The translations under genes were made by a program, and so were the position numbers. A DNA stretch of 51,506 nt from Clostridia bacterium (lineage in GTDB: Bacteria > Bacillota > Clostridia > Christensenellales > Borkfalkiaceae). The stretch is from the NCBI GenBank assembly GCA_900766495.1, contig CAAFVM010000030.1:1-51506 (forward strand). The letters run 5' to 3'. Below, one piece after another: positions 24,690 through 33,176 of this stretch (within the stretch, counting starts at the first letter, position 1; each line of letters begins with the position of its first letter). The notes below the pieces were generated by a model. The model searched no databases and was not told the DNA's origin. It saw nothing but the letters and a program-made list of their open reading frames with translations.

Positions 24690-24718
24690 TTGATAAAACC
24701 TTTTGTATGTGATACAAT
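24690..24718 (+). promoter_or_regulatory. Promoter of the 6S-like RNA
   Basis: TTGATA (24690-24695), 17-bp spacer, TACAAT (24713-24718). The predicted start falls at about 24725, exactly where the closing stem of the RNA begins. Confidence 0.85.
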
Positions 24719-24724
24719 AGTTAT

Positions 24725-24938
24725 GCCAAACAAATTTCATAAGCAAACGTAGGGATATTTTCTTTAAAAAAAGAATTATTCTTTCTTTTGTTATACACAA
24801 TAACTATATGAATTTGGTAAAATCGCAAATTCCGTCAGGTTATTGTGTTAGGGTATCCTTTCTTATGCTTGAAATTTGTTTGGCGACAATCGGGGTTTGC
24901 GTTTTTCGGTGCGTCGACTTCGGTTGGCGCATTTTTTA
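24725..24938 (+). ncRNA. ssrS: 6S-like regulatory RNA (SsrS)
   Basis: The transcript would fold into one long rod. CCAAACAAATTTC (24726-24738) pairs perfectly with GAAATTTGTTTGG (24871-24883). The next pair is AAGCA (24741-24745) with TGCTT (24866-24870), then GGATA with TATCC. After a large unpaired bubble, CACAATAAC (24796-24804) pairs with GTTATTGTG (24839-24847) and AATTTG with CAAATT at the tip. This is the closing stem - bubble - terminal stem plan of 6S RNA, which mimics an open promoter and binds RNA polymerase holoenzyme. A tetraloop terminator follows (TGCGTCGAC-TTCG-GTTGGCGCA at 24910-24931, then T6). The mature RNA probably ends near 24885-24890. Confidence 0.75.
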
Positions 24939-24957
24939 TTGCAAAAGGAGATTGTTT

Positions 24958-25188
24958 ATGAACGACAACAACAATTTGGTTCGTTTTTTACTTACTTTAT
25001 TCTTGGGCTGGATAGGCAGTATAATAATTAACCACACTAGTTTAAAGCCAGACGGTTTTACGTCCAGAAGCGTGGCATACTTCTTTCTTTCATTAGTTAC
25101 TTTTGGCATATACGGACTTGTAGCATCAATATGCAACCTAACTTTTGACCCCGCAAAAAGTAGAAATATCGGTTATATTAAAGATTAA
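24958..25188 (+). CDS. Small two-pass membrane protein (TM2-like)
   Basis: This 76-residue protein starts at the ATG at 24958, which follows AAAAGGAG. The in-frame upstream start at 24808 lies inside the 6S-like RNA and its terminator, so I reject it. Two membrane segments are seen (about residues 9-25 and 38-58), with TLFLGWIGSIIINHTSL and LSLVTFGIYGLVASICN resembling the TM2 domain. The function is not known. It lies directly after the RNA terminator and before its own terminator. Confidence 0.75.
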   Translation: MNDNNNLVRFLLTLFLGWIGSIIINHTSLKPDGFTSRSVAYFFLSLVTFGIYGLVASICNLTFDPAKSRNIGYIKD

Positions 25189-25289
25189 CTACTTGCCTGT
25201 GTAGCGTTATAGACCGAAATATTAGCTCTGCATAGGCAATTTTTTTATTTAATGCTATAAAAATCATTAACATAATTTAACATATAAAA

Positions 25290-25324
25290 AAATCCTTGAA
25301 AATTTTGTTTCTTCAAGGATTTTT
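25290..25324. terminator. Terminator of the TM2-like gene
   Basis: AAAATCCTTGA (25290-25300) pairs with TCAAGGATTTT (25314-25324), then TTG TTTTT. It also faces the converging DeoC-like gene and can serve both. Confidence 0.85.
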
Positions 25325-25391
25325 GTTTTTTATTAAATTAAATTGCGGGCGGAACTACTCGCCCGCAAAGCCGCATGAATTTACAAAAAAT

Positions 25392-26519
25392 TTAATTGTT
25401 TTCAAGCTGATTGCGCAGGTCGTCGGCAAGCGCGGGCGTGCCTTTAACGTACACTTTATCAACGCCCGAATCGAGCAAAGCCGAAAGCTCTTTAAGCCCG
25501 CGAACCTCGCGCGCGGCTTCGATTTTAATGGCTCCGCCAGCCAAAGCGCGAACGGTTGTAACGCTCTCTTCGGCGGCTCTTCCGCGCAGAATTATATAAT
25601 CGATTTTAGCCGAAACAGCCGATTTTATAAAGTTTTTCACCTCGTCTGCGGTGAGCGCCGAAAAGTCGATACCGACTTTTATAACCCGCTTGGCACCCGC
25701 GGCGCGTTTCAACGTTTTAAGCGCCCTCTTTACGCCGCTCTTCTTTCCGTCTTTCACAACCGAAACAGGCAAAGTCACGTCGAACTCGCAGGCACCGTAC
25801 CACTTGCAAAACGCCATTTCTTTAACCAGAACGGGCACCGCGCAACCGCCGTTTCCGCCGCAAACCGCGCAGATTTTATATCCGTCGGTTTTTATAAGCG
25901 ATTTTAATGCTTTTATCTTGTCGCTCGTAACCGCGCAGGTGGCAAATTTATAAACTTTCGCCCGGTCAAGCACGCCTTTAACCTCGGCAACCGTCCAGGC
26001 TGTAGTCATATCGTAATCGACCGCGCTCATAAACTTTGCGTATTTAAAAGCGTTGAACTCGGCTTGATAGCGCCGTTTTTCGTCGCTTTCGGTTGAACTT
26101 TCGGCAGTCTTTTCCGAAAAATACGGCTTTGCTTCCGCAGTCGCGTCGTTTTTTACCGCCGTTTCGGCAAAAATTTCGGGCTGAATTGTTTCGGCATGCG
26201 AATAACTTTCGTTATTTTCGGGCGCATCAAACTGTTTTTCCGCGTTAAACTCGGAAACGTTTTCGGTTTCTTCGCTTTCTTTTTCGGCGTTAAGCTCGGC
26301 GTTCATATCGTCAAGCGCCTTTTTAAATTCGTAATAATCGTTCTCGGCGGAATTTTCGGTTTGCTCGCCCGCGATTTCTTTTGCTTTTTCGGCGTTCACC
26401 GCCGCATTTTCATAGTTTTCGCAAGTTTCGCATTCGCCCGCGCCCTGTTTGTCGCAAGTTTCGCAGGCTGCGCTGTTTTCGTTTTCAGCCGCAGTCATTT
26501 CGATTTTTTCGTTTTCCAT
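25392..26519 (-). CDS. DeoC-like TIM-barrel protein with acidic N-terminal extension, catalytic lysine absent
   Basis: The 375-residue protein has two parts. Residues 1-160 are very rich in Glu, Ala and Asn and look disordered, with a CETC...CETC pair near residues 20-33. Residues about 165-370 resemble deoxyribose-phosphate aldolase: TTAWTVAEVKGVLDRAK, CAVCGGNGGCAVPVLVKEMA and GIDFSALTADEVKNFIKSAV match the order of DeoC strands and helices. The Schiff-base lysine strand, normally KTSTGF, reads ILRGRAA, and the second lysine region reads EAAREV. The aldolase reaction is therefore unlikely. It is the last gene after nadD/yqeK and rsfS, 59 bp from rsfS. A regulatory or structural role is possible but is only inference. 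Confidence 0.65.
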   Translation of the reverse strand: MENEKIEMTAAENENSAACETCDKQGAGECETCENYENAAVNAEKAKEIAGEQTENSAENDYYEFKKALDDMNAELNAEKESEETENVSEFNAEKQFDAPENNESYSHAETIQPEIFAETAVKNDATAEAKPYFSEKTAESSTESDEKRRYQAEFNAFKYAKFMSAVDYDMTTAWTVAEVKGVLDRAKVYKFATCAVTSDKIKALKSLIKTDGYKICAVCGGNGGCAVPVLVKEMAFCKWYGACEFDVTLPVSVVKDGKKSGVKRALKTLKRAAGAKRVIKVGIDFSALTADEVKNFIKSAVSAKIDYIILRGRAAEESVTTVRALAGGAIKIEAAREVRGLKELSALLDSGVDKVYVKGTPALADDLRNQLENN

Positions 26520-26578
26520 AAGAGATTACCTCCTACCCGCGCCATCGGCAGCCCGATTTATGCGGTTTATTGTTTAAA

Positions 26579-26950
26579 TTAATCCCCGCTCTCAATCTTT
26601 TCAATAGAACTTTCGTCGCCCCAAAGCCTTTCGAGGTGATAGAAAAGTCTGTTTTCGTCGTTAAAAATGTGCACGATGCAATCGCCGTAATCAAGCACCA
26701 GCCAGCGTCCCTCTTCGTCGCCCTCGCGGCGTTTAACTTCTACCCCGAGTTTGCTCATTCCGTCGTCTACATATTCGGCAAGCGATTTCACCTGCGTGCT
26801 TGAACGACCGCTTGCAATCACGAAATAATCGGTTAAAACGGTTTTGCCCGCCACGTTGATTTTTACTATGTCGCGCGCCTTTTTAGCCGCAAGAATTTTG
26901 CATATTTCGCTTGATAAAGTTTTAGCGTCTATATTAGCGTTATTTTCCAT
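26579..26950 (-). CDS. rsfS: Ribosomal silencing factor RsfS
   Basis: This 123-residue protein of the RsfS/Iojap family binds ribosomal protein uL14 and blocks subunit joining when nutrients are low. The typical core is seen: DYFVIASGRSSTQVKSLAEY, then RREGDEEGRWLVLDYGDCIV and HIFNDENRLFYHLERLW. The length is normal. The gene lies downstream of nadD/yqeK, as in many Firmicutes. Confidence 0.95.
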   Translation of the reverse strand: MENNANIDAKTLSSEICKILAAKKARDIVKINVAGKTVLTDYFVIASGRSSTQVKSLAEYVDDGMSKLGVEVKRREGDEEGRWLVLDYGDCIVHIFNDENRLFYHLERLWGDESSIEKIESGD

Positions 26951-27114
26951 ATTTTTACCTTTTTAAACCTTTTATGTTATTTTCTTCTGTTTTTTATGTT
27001 TTTGTTTTTTGCGGCGTTTTTGTTTCGCCGTTCTTTTCTTTATTTTTGCCTCGCCGCTTTTTTTGCGTTTGTTATGCGACTTTTCTACCTTGCCGCTAAA
27101 CTGTTTTTGTAAAG

Positions 27115-28272
27115 CTAACCGCAATAATACGAGTAAACCTCGTCGGTCATATAAAGCGGCGCGCCGTCCTTTTTCAAAAATTTATAAAGTTCGCTTACGC
27201 AAAGGCGAAATCCGCTTTCGAAATCGCATTCCACAGCTCGGCGAAGCTCGTCCACACCGCAAAAATCGCGCGAGGGTTCAAGTAAATCCGCCGTCCAGAT
27301 TATTTTTTCAAGCTCGCTCATATTCGGCTTGCCGGTAGTGTGCCATTTTATTGCCGAAAGCACTTCGCCGTCGGTTACGCCAAGCGTTTTTTTCGCCACG
27401 AACGCGCCCAAAAACTGATGTATTACGGGTTGAGGCACTCCGTCGCAGTTAAAACCCGCGGCTTTATAATCTTCGGGGTTCAAATATTTCGCGCAGTCGT
27501 GCAAAAGCGCGGCAAGCGAAGCTTTTTCAACGTTTTGGTTAAGCGTTTTTGCATATTCGCGCGCCTGCCAAATAACCCCGGCTATGTGTTTAAGCCGCTT
27601 TTTCGTGCAGTTTGCAGTTACAAACGAATAATATTTATAGTTTTCGTCGCTTTTTTCAAGAGCATAAAGCCGATTTTTAACAACGTATTCGGCAACTTTT
27701 TCGGGCAAAATTCCGCTTAAATCAGCATTTAATTTCAAAGCTTCGCGCGCGAGCGTCGAAGACGTTCTGCCGCTGTTTTCTATTAAAAAAGGCTTTTTGC
27801 CGTTGTTTTTTTCAAAAAGCAACGCGGTTTCTTCAAGAGTTCCGTCGCCCCTGCCCGCAATTACAACCTCGCACTTTGCCAGAATTGTTTGCGGATTTTT
27901 CCAAAGGTGAAATGTGCGCGCGCTGTCTTCGCCTATAAGCAGGTAAAGGGTTAAATTTTCACCCGCCTCTTCCGCTTTTTTTTCATATTCGGCGGCTACT
28001 TGGGTCACCGTGTCGCACGTATAACTTTTGCCCGCGCGAGTTAGTTCGTCAAGCCTTATTTCGGCTTTTCCGTAAGCAAAATTTTCAAAAGCCAACCCGA
28101 GCATTTCGGCGCGTTGCTCGCCCGAAACGGCGCACCCGTCTTTAAAAGGCGAAACGCGTGCGGGGAATAAAAGCGTTTTATTTAAACCGAATTTTTCGGC
28201 GAATTTTTCGCAAATATTAACGTGGTCGATATGAATCGGGTCGAACGACCCGCCGAAAATACCTATCTTCAT
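27115..28272 (-). CDS. nadD: NadD-YqeK fusion: nicotinate-nucleotide adenylyltransferase plus HD-domain hydrolase
   Basis: The 385-residue two-domain protein joins two enzymes. Residues 1-200 are NadD, which makes deamido-NAD from nicotinate mononucleotide and ATP: GIFGGSFDPIHIDHVNIC at the start and SSTLAREALKLN near residue 172. Residues about 210-385 form an HD-domain protein like YqeK (diadenosine tetraphosphate hydrolase): KRLKHIAGVIWQAREYA and ALLHDCAKYL give the first H and the HD pair, and IKWHTTGKPNMS the later histidine. In Bacillus the two are separate adjacent genes. The product links NAD synthesis and Ap4A breakdown in one chain. Confidence 0.94.
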   Translation of the reverse strand: MKIGIFGGSFDPIHIDHVNICEKFAEKFGLNKTLLFPARVSPFKDGCAVSGEQRAEMLGLAFENFAYGKAEIRLDELTRAGKSYTCDTVTQVAAEYEKKAEEAGENLTLYLLIGEDSARTFHLWKNPQTILAKCEVVIAGRGDGTLEETALLFEKNNGKKPFLIENSGRTSSTLAREALKLNADLSGILPEKVAEYVVKNRLYALEKSDENYKYYSFVTANCTKKRLKHIAGVIWQAREYAKTLNQNVEKASLAALLHDCAKYLNPEDYKAAGFNCDGVPQPVIHQFLGAFVAKKTLGVTDGEVLSAIKWHTTGKPNMSELEKIIWTADLLEPSRDFCGVDELRRAVECDFESGFRLCVSELYKFLKKDGAPLYMTDEVYSYYCG

Positions 28273-28344
28273 AGCTATATATTATCACAAAATTAACAAA
28301 ATTACAAGTTTAAAAACCTCTTTTTTCGGCAATAAAATCTTATT

Positions 28345-29235
28345 ATGAAAAATTATCGCTTCGCGCTTATATCCGACGCGTTTTTCTGCGCCGTTACAAC
28401 TTTGTTCTTCGCAAAAGCCATGGCGGCGTTTTTTATTAGGTCGAACGCGCTCGCGTGGGTTTTTTCGTGCGTTTTGTCGGCGTGCGCCGTAAGCGTTTTT
28501 ATATTTTTCAAACTGCGAAAAAATCGCGCCCTTTTACTTAAAGAATCCGACCGCTTTTATATGACGAACGTCGCCAAAGAATTTGAAATAATGCCCGATA
28601 ATCGACTTATAGACTGGTTTTTTAATCTTTTTCAAAAACTGAACCGCTTCCCGGTTAAGTCCGGCGACCGCATTTTTTTAAGCGAAAACATAACCGTGTT
28701 TTTCGATTTTTCAGAAAAATTTACCCGCGAAAAACTTTCGTCAATTTTGAAAAAAGCCGACTGTTTAGCCGAAAATTTTTGTAAAAACGCCGCGCCCGAA
28801 AAAATAGAAACAACGGGTGAAAGTCACGACAATAACGCCGCGCGCATTGTAATTTTTTGCAACGAAGCCGAAAACGAGGCTAAAAAACTTGCCGACGAAA
28901 CAAGCGAAAGCGGCGTTTGCGAAATTTACCTTGCGGGCATTGAATATTTGTTTTCGCTTATGAAAAAAGTCGATTATTTTTACCGGCCTAAAATTATAGC
29001 TTTTAAAGCAAAAAAGAGTTTTTTAATAAAAATAAAAGAAGAATGCAGGCGCAACTTTACAAAAAAAAGAGCGCTGACTTTTCTTGCACTCGGCTCGGTC
29101 ACGCTCTTGTTTTCTTCGTTTACTTTTTTTAAAAAATATTACCTTATTTACTCGCTTATTTGTTTTACAATGGCTTTTGTCTGCCTTGTTTTCGGTAAAG
29201 AACAGCCAAGTCCAACCCGCACTCCGCCGGTTTAA
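28345..29235 (+). CDS. Unknown four-pass membrane protein
   Basis: This 296-residue protein is not recognised. Two membrane segments lie near residues 8-32 and 37-56, a soluble region of about 180 residues follows, and two more segments lie near 248-266 and 271-288. The soluble part has a run of basic and acidic residues and no catalytic motif I can see. The gene is on the plus strand within the otherwise leftward obg-yhbY-nadD-rsfS block and is divergent from nadD. Part of its sequence near 28593-28617 matches the conserved-loop element core in reverse. Confidence 0.7.
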   Translation: MKNYRFALISDAFFCAVTTLFFAKAMAAFFIRSNALAWVFSCVLSACAVSVFIFFKLRKNRALLLKESDRFYMTNVAKEFEIMPDNRLIDWFFNLFQKLNRFPVKSGDRIFLSENITVFFDFSEKFTREKLSSILKKADCLAENFCKNAAPEKIETTGESHDNNAARIVIFCNEAENEAKKLADETSESGVCEIYLAGIEYLFSLMKKVDYFYRPKIIAFKAKKSFLIKIKEECRRNFTKKRALTFLALGSVTLLFSSFTFFKKYYLIYSLICFTMAFVCLVFGKEQPSPTRTPPV

Positions 29236-29270
29236 CGCGCGTTTATTAATGCAAAACACATAGTCAAAAT

Positions 29271-29300
29271 ACGCGTTAATCGACTTATAGCGGGGCTTTT
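29271..29300. repeat. Conserved-loop element, copy 6
   Basis: ACGCG, then TTAATCGACTTATAGC and GGGGCTTTT: the core in reverse orientation with a weak stem. It lies between the converging membrane-protein and yhbY genes. Confidence 0.65.
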
Positions 29301-29352
29301 ATTAAAAACAAGCAAATTCCGCCTATTGTTTTTAAGATGCGAAACAAAAAAA

Positions 29353-29646
29353 TTAAAACTGAATGTGTTTAAAATCTTTGCGTTTGCTTTTACGGTAAAG
29401 CACTATTTTTTTACCTTTAACTTCAACCACCTCTGCGCCCAAAGCTTCGGCAAGATTAGTTGCGGTTTCGGCTGCGTCGTCTTCGGCATTATTCAGAACG
29501 CTTACTTTAATAAGTTCGCGCGCGTCGAGCGCGTCGGAAAGCGACGAAATCAGGTTTTCGCTTATTCCGCCCTTGCCTACCTGGGTTACGGGCGAAAGCG
29601 TTTGCGCCATCGAGCGCAGATTGCTTCTTTGTTTTGACGTGAACAT
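29353..29646 (-). CDS. yhbY: RNA-binding protein YhbY (CRM domain)
   Basis: This 97-residue single CRM-domain protein associates with pre-50S ribosomal particles. The family pattern is present: LTSKQRSNLRSMAQTLSP-like start, QVGKGGISENLISSLSDAL with the GKGG loop, DARELIKVSV, and AEALGAEVVEVKGKKIVLYR. It lies 136 bp downstream of obg on the same strand. Confidence 0.95.
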   Translation of the reverse strand: MFTSKQRSNLRSMAQTLSPVTQVGKGGISENLISSLSDALDARELIKVSVLNNAEDDAAETATNLAEALGAEVVEVKGKKIVLYRKSKRKDFKHIQF

Positions 29647-29781
29647 TATATATTTTTCTCCTTAACTGCAATTAAATATAAATTTTTTTACGCGGTCTAT
29701 TTTTACGTTAAACAAAATAATAACTCCCGCGCTTTTTCGGCTTTTTTAATTACTCCGCTAAATTATTCCGTTAGTTCAAAA

Positions 29782-31047
29782 TTACTCTACGAAATCGAAT
29801 TCGATTTCGCCTATAACTACGGTGTCGCCGTCTTTTGCGCCCTTTGCGCGAAGAGCCGAAATAACGCCCTTTTCACGCAGAGTTTTTTGAAAATACGCAA
29901 TGGAATCCTGGTCGTCAAGCACGACGTTACGGTAAAACAAATCGACAAGCGGACCTATAACCGCGAAATACCCGTCGTCGTCGCGCACCACTTCGAACGA
30001 ATCGTTGTCCTTTTTGGCGTAAACAAAGGGTTCGAATTCAAGCGGTTTAAGCGGGGGCAAAGTTTTAAGCTTTTCGCTCACCTTGTCCAAAAGCTCTTCG
30101 ACCCCCTCGCCCGAAAGAGCCGAAGCCTTTACTATTTCGTATTTTTTGCCGTATTTTTTAACAAAACGCTTAACGTTCTCGTCCGCGCCGAATACGTCGC
30201 ACTTGTTAAGCACCACGATTTGTTCAAGCTTGGCAAGCTGTTCGCTGTAACCCGAAAGCTCGGCGTTAATCTTTTCGAAATCGTCAAGCGGGTCGCGCCC
30301 CTCTACGCCCGAAATATCAACCACATGCACGAGCATACGGGTACGCTCGATGTGGCGCAAAAATTCGATTCCGAGTCCCGCGCCGTTAGCCGCACCCTCT
30401 ATAAGCCCTGGAATATCGGCGACAACAAAATCTTCGTCGTTATGCCGAACCACGCCGAGGTTGGGCGACAACGTGGTGAAATGATAGTTGGCGATTTTGG
30501 GTTTAGCGCCCGAAATTTTTGAAAGCATGGTCGACTTGCCCACGTTCGGGAAACCTACAAGCCCCACGTCGGCTATAACTTTCAGCTCGAAAACAACTCT
30601 TCTCACTTCGGTTCTTTCGCCTTTTTGCGAAAAATGCGGAGCGTGCCTGCGGCTGGTGCAGAATTTTTTATTGCCTTTGCCTCCGTGCCCTCCCTCGAGA
30701 ATAACCTCGCGCTGACCGTCGTAAAACATATCGCAAATAACGCCGCCGCTTTCTTTGTCCTTAACCACGGTGCCGAGCGGTAGCCTGATTTCTATATCCG
30801 CCCCGCGCTTGCCCGTGCAGTTTTTGGTATCGCCCTTGCCTCCGTTTTCGGCAAAAAATTTGTGTTTGAACTGAAAATCTATAAGGCTGGTTTTGCGCTT
30901 ATCCGCGATTAAAACCACGTTTCCGCCGTCGCCGCCGTCGCCGCCGTCGGGTCCGCCGTACGCCACGCCTTTATATCTTATGAACGAGGTGGCTCCGTCG
31001 CCTCCGTCGCCCGCTTTTACAATTACGCTCTCTTTATCTACAAACAT
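29782..31047 (-). CDS. obgE: GTPase Obg/CgtA
   Basis: This 421-residue GTPase acts in large ribosomal subunit assembly and stress responses. The glycine-rich Obg domain fills residues 1-158 (GGDGGDGGNVVLIAD, GHGGKGNKKF). The G domain follows, with GFPNVGKSTMLS near 166, ADIPGLIEGA near 213 and NKCD near 282. The C-terminal OCT domain (EPFVYAKKDNDSFEVVRDDD) ends the protein. The length is normal, and all nucleotide-binding motifs are intact. Confidence 0.97.
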   Translation of the reverse strand: MFVDKESVIVKAGDGGDGATSFIRYKGVAYGGPDGGDGGDGGNVVLIADKRKTSLIDFQFKHKFFAENGGKGDTKNCTGKRGADIEIRLPLGTVVKDKESGGVICDMFYDGQREVILEGGHGGKGNKKFCTSRRHAPHFSQKGERTEVRRVVFELKVIADVGLVGFPNVGKSTMLSKISGAKPKIANYHFTTLSPNLGVVRHNDEDFVVADIPGLIEGAANGAGLGIEFLRHIERTRMLVHVVDISGVEGRDPLDDFEKINAELSGYSEQLAKLEQIVVLNKCDVFGADENVKRFVKKYGKKYEIVKASALSGEGVEELLDKVSEKLKTLPPLKPLEFEPFVYAKKDNDSFEVVRDDDGYFAVIGPLVDLFYRNVVLDDQDSIAYFQKTLREKGVISALRAKGAKDGDTVVIGEIEFDFVE

Positions 31048-31126
31048 TTTTACTCTTCCGGTTTTTTATATTTTAGTTTTTATCTATTTTTTATCGGCGC
31101 GCTTTCGGTTAACGCGCTTTTATTTT

Positions 31127-31810
31127 TTATTTGCTTTGTTTACCTTGAGGCAACTTATTTGCTTTTTTCAATTTACGGTAATAGTCGCAATAATTTTTTA
31201 TTTGACAGGTTTCGCATTGCGGATTTCGCGCCGTGCAAACCTCCCGCCCGTGAAAAATCAAATAGTGATGATATTTCGACCACTTGTTTTCGGGCAGAAT
31301 TTTTTCAAGTTGTTTTTCGGTTTGCAAAACGTTGTTCGCTTTTGCAAGCCCCAGCCTGTTCGCCACGCGGAAAACGTGAGTGTCTACGGCTATCGCGTTG
31401 CCCGAAAAAGCCACCGAGTACACAACGTTCGCGGTTTTTCGCCCCACGCCCGATAGTTTTTGCAGTTCCGCAAGCGTATCGGGAACTTTGCCGCCGTATT
31501 TTTGCACAATGTCGCTTGAAGCCGAAAGAATATGCTCGGCTTTCATATGGTAAAGCCCGCACGAAAAAATATAATTTTCAAGTTCGGCTTGGCTTAATTC
31601 AAGCATTTTTTCGGGCGTGCCGTAATTTACAAAAAGCCTTTCGGTAACCTTGTTAACCCGCTCGTCCGTGCATTGAGCCGACAACACAACCGCCACAAGC
31701 AGCTGATATGCCGAACCGTATTTAAGTTTAGGCACGGGGTTCAAATATTTATTTTCGAAATATCCGGTTATTCCGTTTAAGTCGTTTTCGGTCATAAAAT
31801 CCACCCGCAA
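31127..31810 (-). CDS. nth: Endonuclease III (DNA glycosylase/AP lyase)
   Basis: This base-excision repair enzyme of up to 227 residues removes oxidised pyrimidines. The HhH motif with the catalytic lysine lies in LQKLSGVGRKTANVV near residue 116. The catalytic aspartate is in VDTHVFRVANRLGL, and the [4Fe-4S] cluster is CTARNPQCETCQIKNYC near 193. The true start may be the ATG five codons in (MTENDLNG). It is upstream of obg, 79 bp away, on the same strand. Confidence 0.96.
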   Translation of the reverse strand: MRVDFMTENDLNGITGYFENKYLNPVPKLKYGSAYQLLVAVVLSAQCTDERVNKVTERLFVNYGTPEKMLELSQAELENYIFSCGLYHMKAEHILSASSDIVQKYGGKVPDTLAELQKLSGVGRKTANVVYSVAFSGNAIAVDTHVFRVANRLGLAKANNVLQTEKQLEKILPENKWSKYHHYLIFHGREVCTARNPQCETCQIKNYCDYYRKLKKANKLPQGKQSK

Positions 31811-31832
31811 ATAACGCGTTCTATATTAATTA

Positions 31833-31860
31833 CCCCGTCTATAAGTTGATTAACGTGCAT
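31833..31860. repeat. Conserved-loop element, copy 7
   Basis: CCCCGT, then CTATAAGTTGATTAACG and TGCAT. No strong stem is present. It lies about 23 bp upstream of the nth start codon. Confidence 0.6.
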
Positions 31861-32028
31861 TTCGATTTTTTTATAACCGAATAGCATGCCGCAGCTCACA
31901 GCCGAATAAGCATATTATATTTTACCACGAATTCACATTTTTTACAATCGTTTATTATGGAGTTACGGCTAAAAAATAACCGTAAAACAAAAAATTGCGT
32001 AATTTTTTTGTTTTTTTGCGTTTTGTGT

Positions 32029-32058
32029 TTGTAATTTGTGAACAATTTGTGATATAAT
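32029..32058 (+). promoter_or_regulatory. Probable promoter of the biotin-ligase-like gene
   Basis: TTGTAA (32029-32034), 18-bp spacer, TATAAT (32053-32058), about 92 bp before the start codon. Confidence 0.6.
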
Positions 32059-32150
32059 AAAAGAAATTTATAAAGTGCGACTGTAATTTAAATGCGCATA
32101 GAGATGAACGCTTTAATTTCGGTTTTGCTTTATTCGAGGGGTAGTTACTA

Positions 32151-32888
32151 GTGAAAAGAAAAGAACGTACAGGCGTTAAGAACGAAATTATTAAGGCGCT
32201 TGAACAAAACAGGAATTCTTACGTTTCGGGCGGATATATTGCGCGGAAATGCAACGTAAGCAGACAGGCGGTTTTTAAAGCCGTTAAATCTTTATGCGAC
32301 GAGGGTTACAAAATAACCGGCGAATCCGGCAAGGGCTATAAGCTCGACGCGACGTGCGACATCTTGTCGGCAGACGTAATTACGGAATTTACCGATTTGC
32401 CCGCGTTTTGCTACGAAAGCGTAGGTTCCACTAACTTTGTGGCGATGGGTAAATATTACGACAACCGTGACTGTATAGTCACCGCCGATACACAGACAGC
32501 CGGCGAACGCAAAGACGGCGGAGATTTTTATTCGCCCGAATATGGCGTTTACGTTTCTTACGCGATTACCAAACAAGGTTATATTAAAGATATAGACGAA
32601 GTAAGAAAAGCTGCGGCGCAGGCGGTTCTTACCTGCGTTAAACCTTTCGCGCCCGAAGCGGAACTCCGCGAAATCGACGAAATTTATTCGAACGGCAAAA
32701 AAATAGGAGGCATTTTAATTCAAACCTTTAGCACCGCGGCAAGCGGGCTTTACAGGTTCGTGGTTATAGGCGTGGGGCTTTACTGCAACCGCGAAGATAT
32801 GCCGTCGGGCGTAAAATCGGTTAATTTAAAAGAGACGCGCAATAAACTGGTTATTGATATTTTTCGCGAACTTAAAAAACGAATTTAA
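32151..32888 (+). CDS. Biotin-protein ligase (BirA)-like protein with degenerate active site
   Basis: The 245-residue protein starts at a GTG after GAGGGG. Residues 1-65 are a winged-helix of the BirA type (SGGYIARKCNVSRQAVFKAV, GYKITGESGKGYKL). Residues 75-245 follow the BirA catalytic fold (ESVGSTNFVAM, GGDFYSPEYGVYVSYAI, NGKKIGGILIQTF, YRFVVIGVGLYCN). Key residues are lost: the GRGRRGR loop that binds biotinyl-AMP reads GERKDGG, and KWPND before the second strand reads REIDE. The C-terminal SH3-like domain is missing. It may be a regulator derived from BirA. Active biotin ligase looks unlikely. Confidence 0.75.
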   Translation: MKRKERTGVKNEIIKALEQNRNSYVSGGYIARKCNVSRQAVFKAVKSLCDEGYKITGESGKGYKLDATCDILSADVITEFTDLPAFCYESVGSTNFVAMGKYYDNRDCIVTADTQTAGERKDGGDFYSPEYGVYVSYAITKQGYIKDIDEVRKAAAQAVLTCVKPFAPEAELREIDEIYSNGKKIGGILIQTFSTAASGLYRFVVIGVGLYCNREDMPSGVKSVNLKETRNKLVIDIFRELKKRI

Positions 32889-32911
32889 CGGCACTTCCTA
32901 ATACGTTTTAA

Positions 32912-32942
32912 AAAAGTGTCGCTATAAGCCCGTTAACGCATA
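32912..32942. repeat. Conserved-loop element, copy 8
   Basis: AAAAGTGTC, then GCTATAAGCCCGTTAACG and CATA. The stem is weak; a separate hairpin-like pair (GGAGAAAAA / TTTTTCTCC) follows at 32981-33009. Both lie between the biotin-ligase-like gene and the ABC transporter gene. Confidence 0.65.
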
Positions 32943-33176
32943 GTTCGGCAATTTTTAACTTAATAAAAAACGTTAAATGCGGAGAAAAAAGCAAAAAACT
33001 TTTTCTCCGTTTTTTATTTAAAAATTTTTCGAAAGCACGTTTTATTAATATACAGCCCTCTTTTTCAATATTTAATATAAAGCCCGCTTTTTCAATATTT
33101 TTTTTGCAAATTAACCAAAAATTAACTTTTTTAATGTTAAAATTTTTATATCAATATTCGGGGTGTAATTTCGATT

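Noticed and set aside
24808..24957. N-terminal extension of the TM2-like membrane protein (126-codon frame)
   Set aside because: The extension lies inside the 6S-like RNA and its terminator and has no RBS; the ATG at 24958 follows AAAAGGAG.
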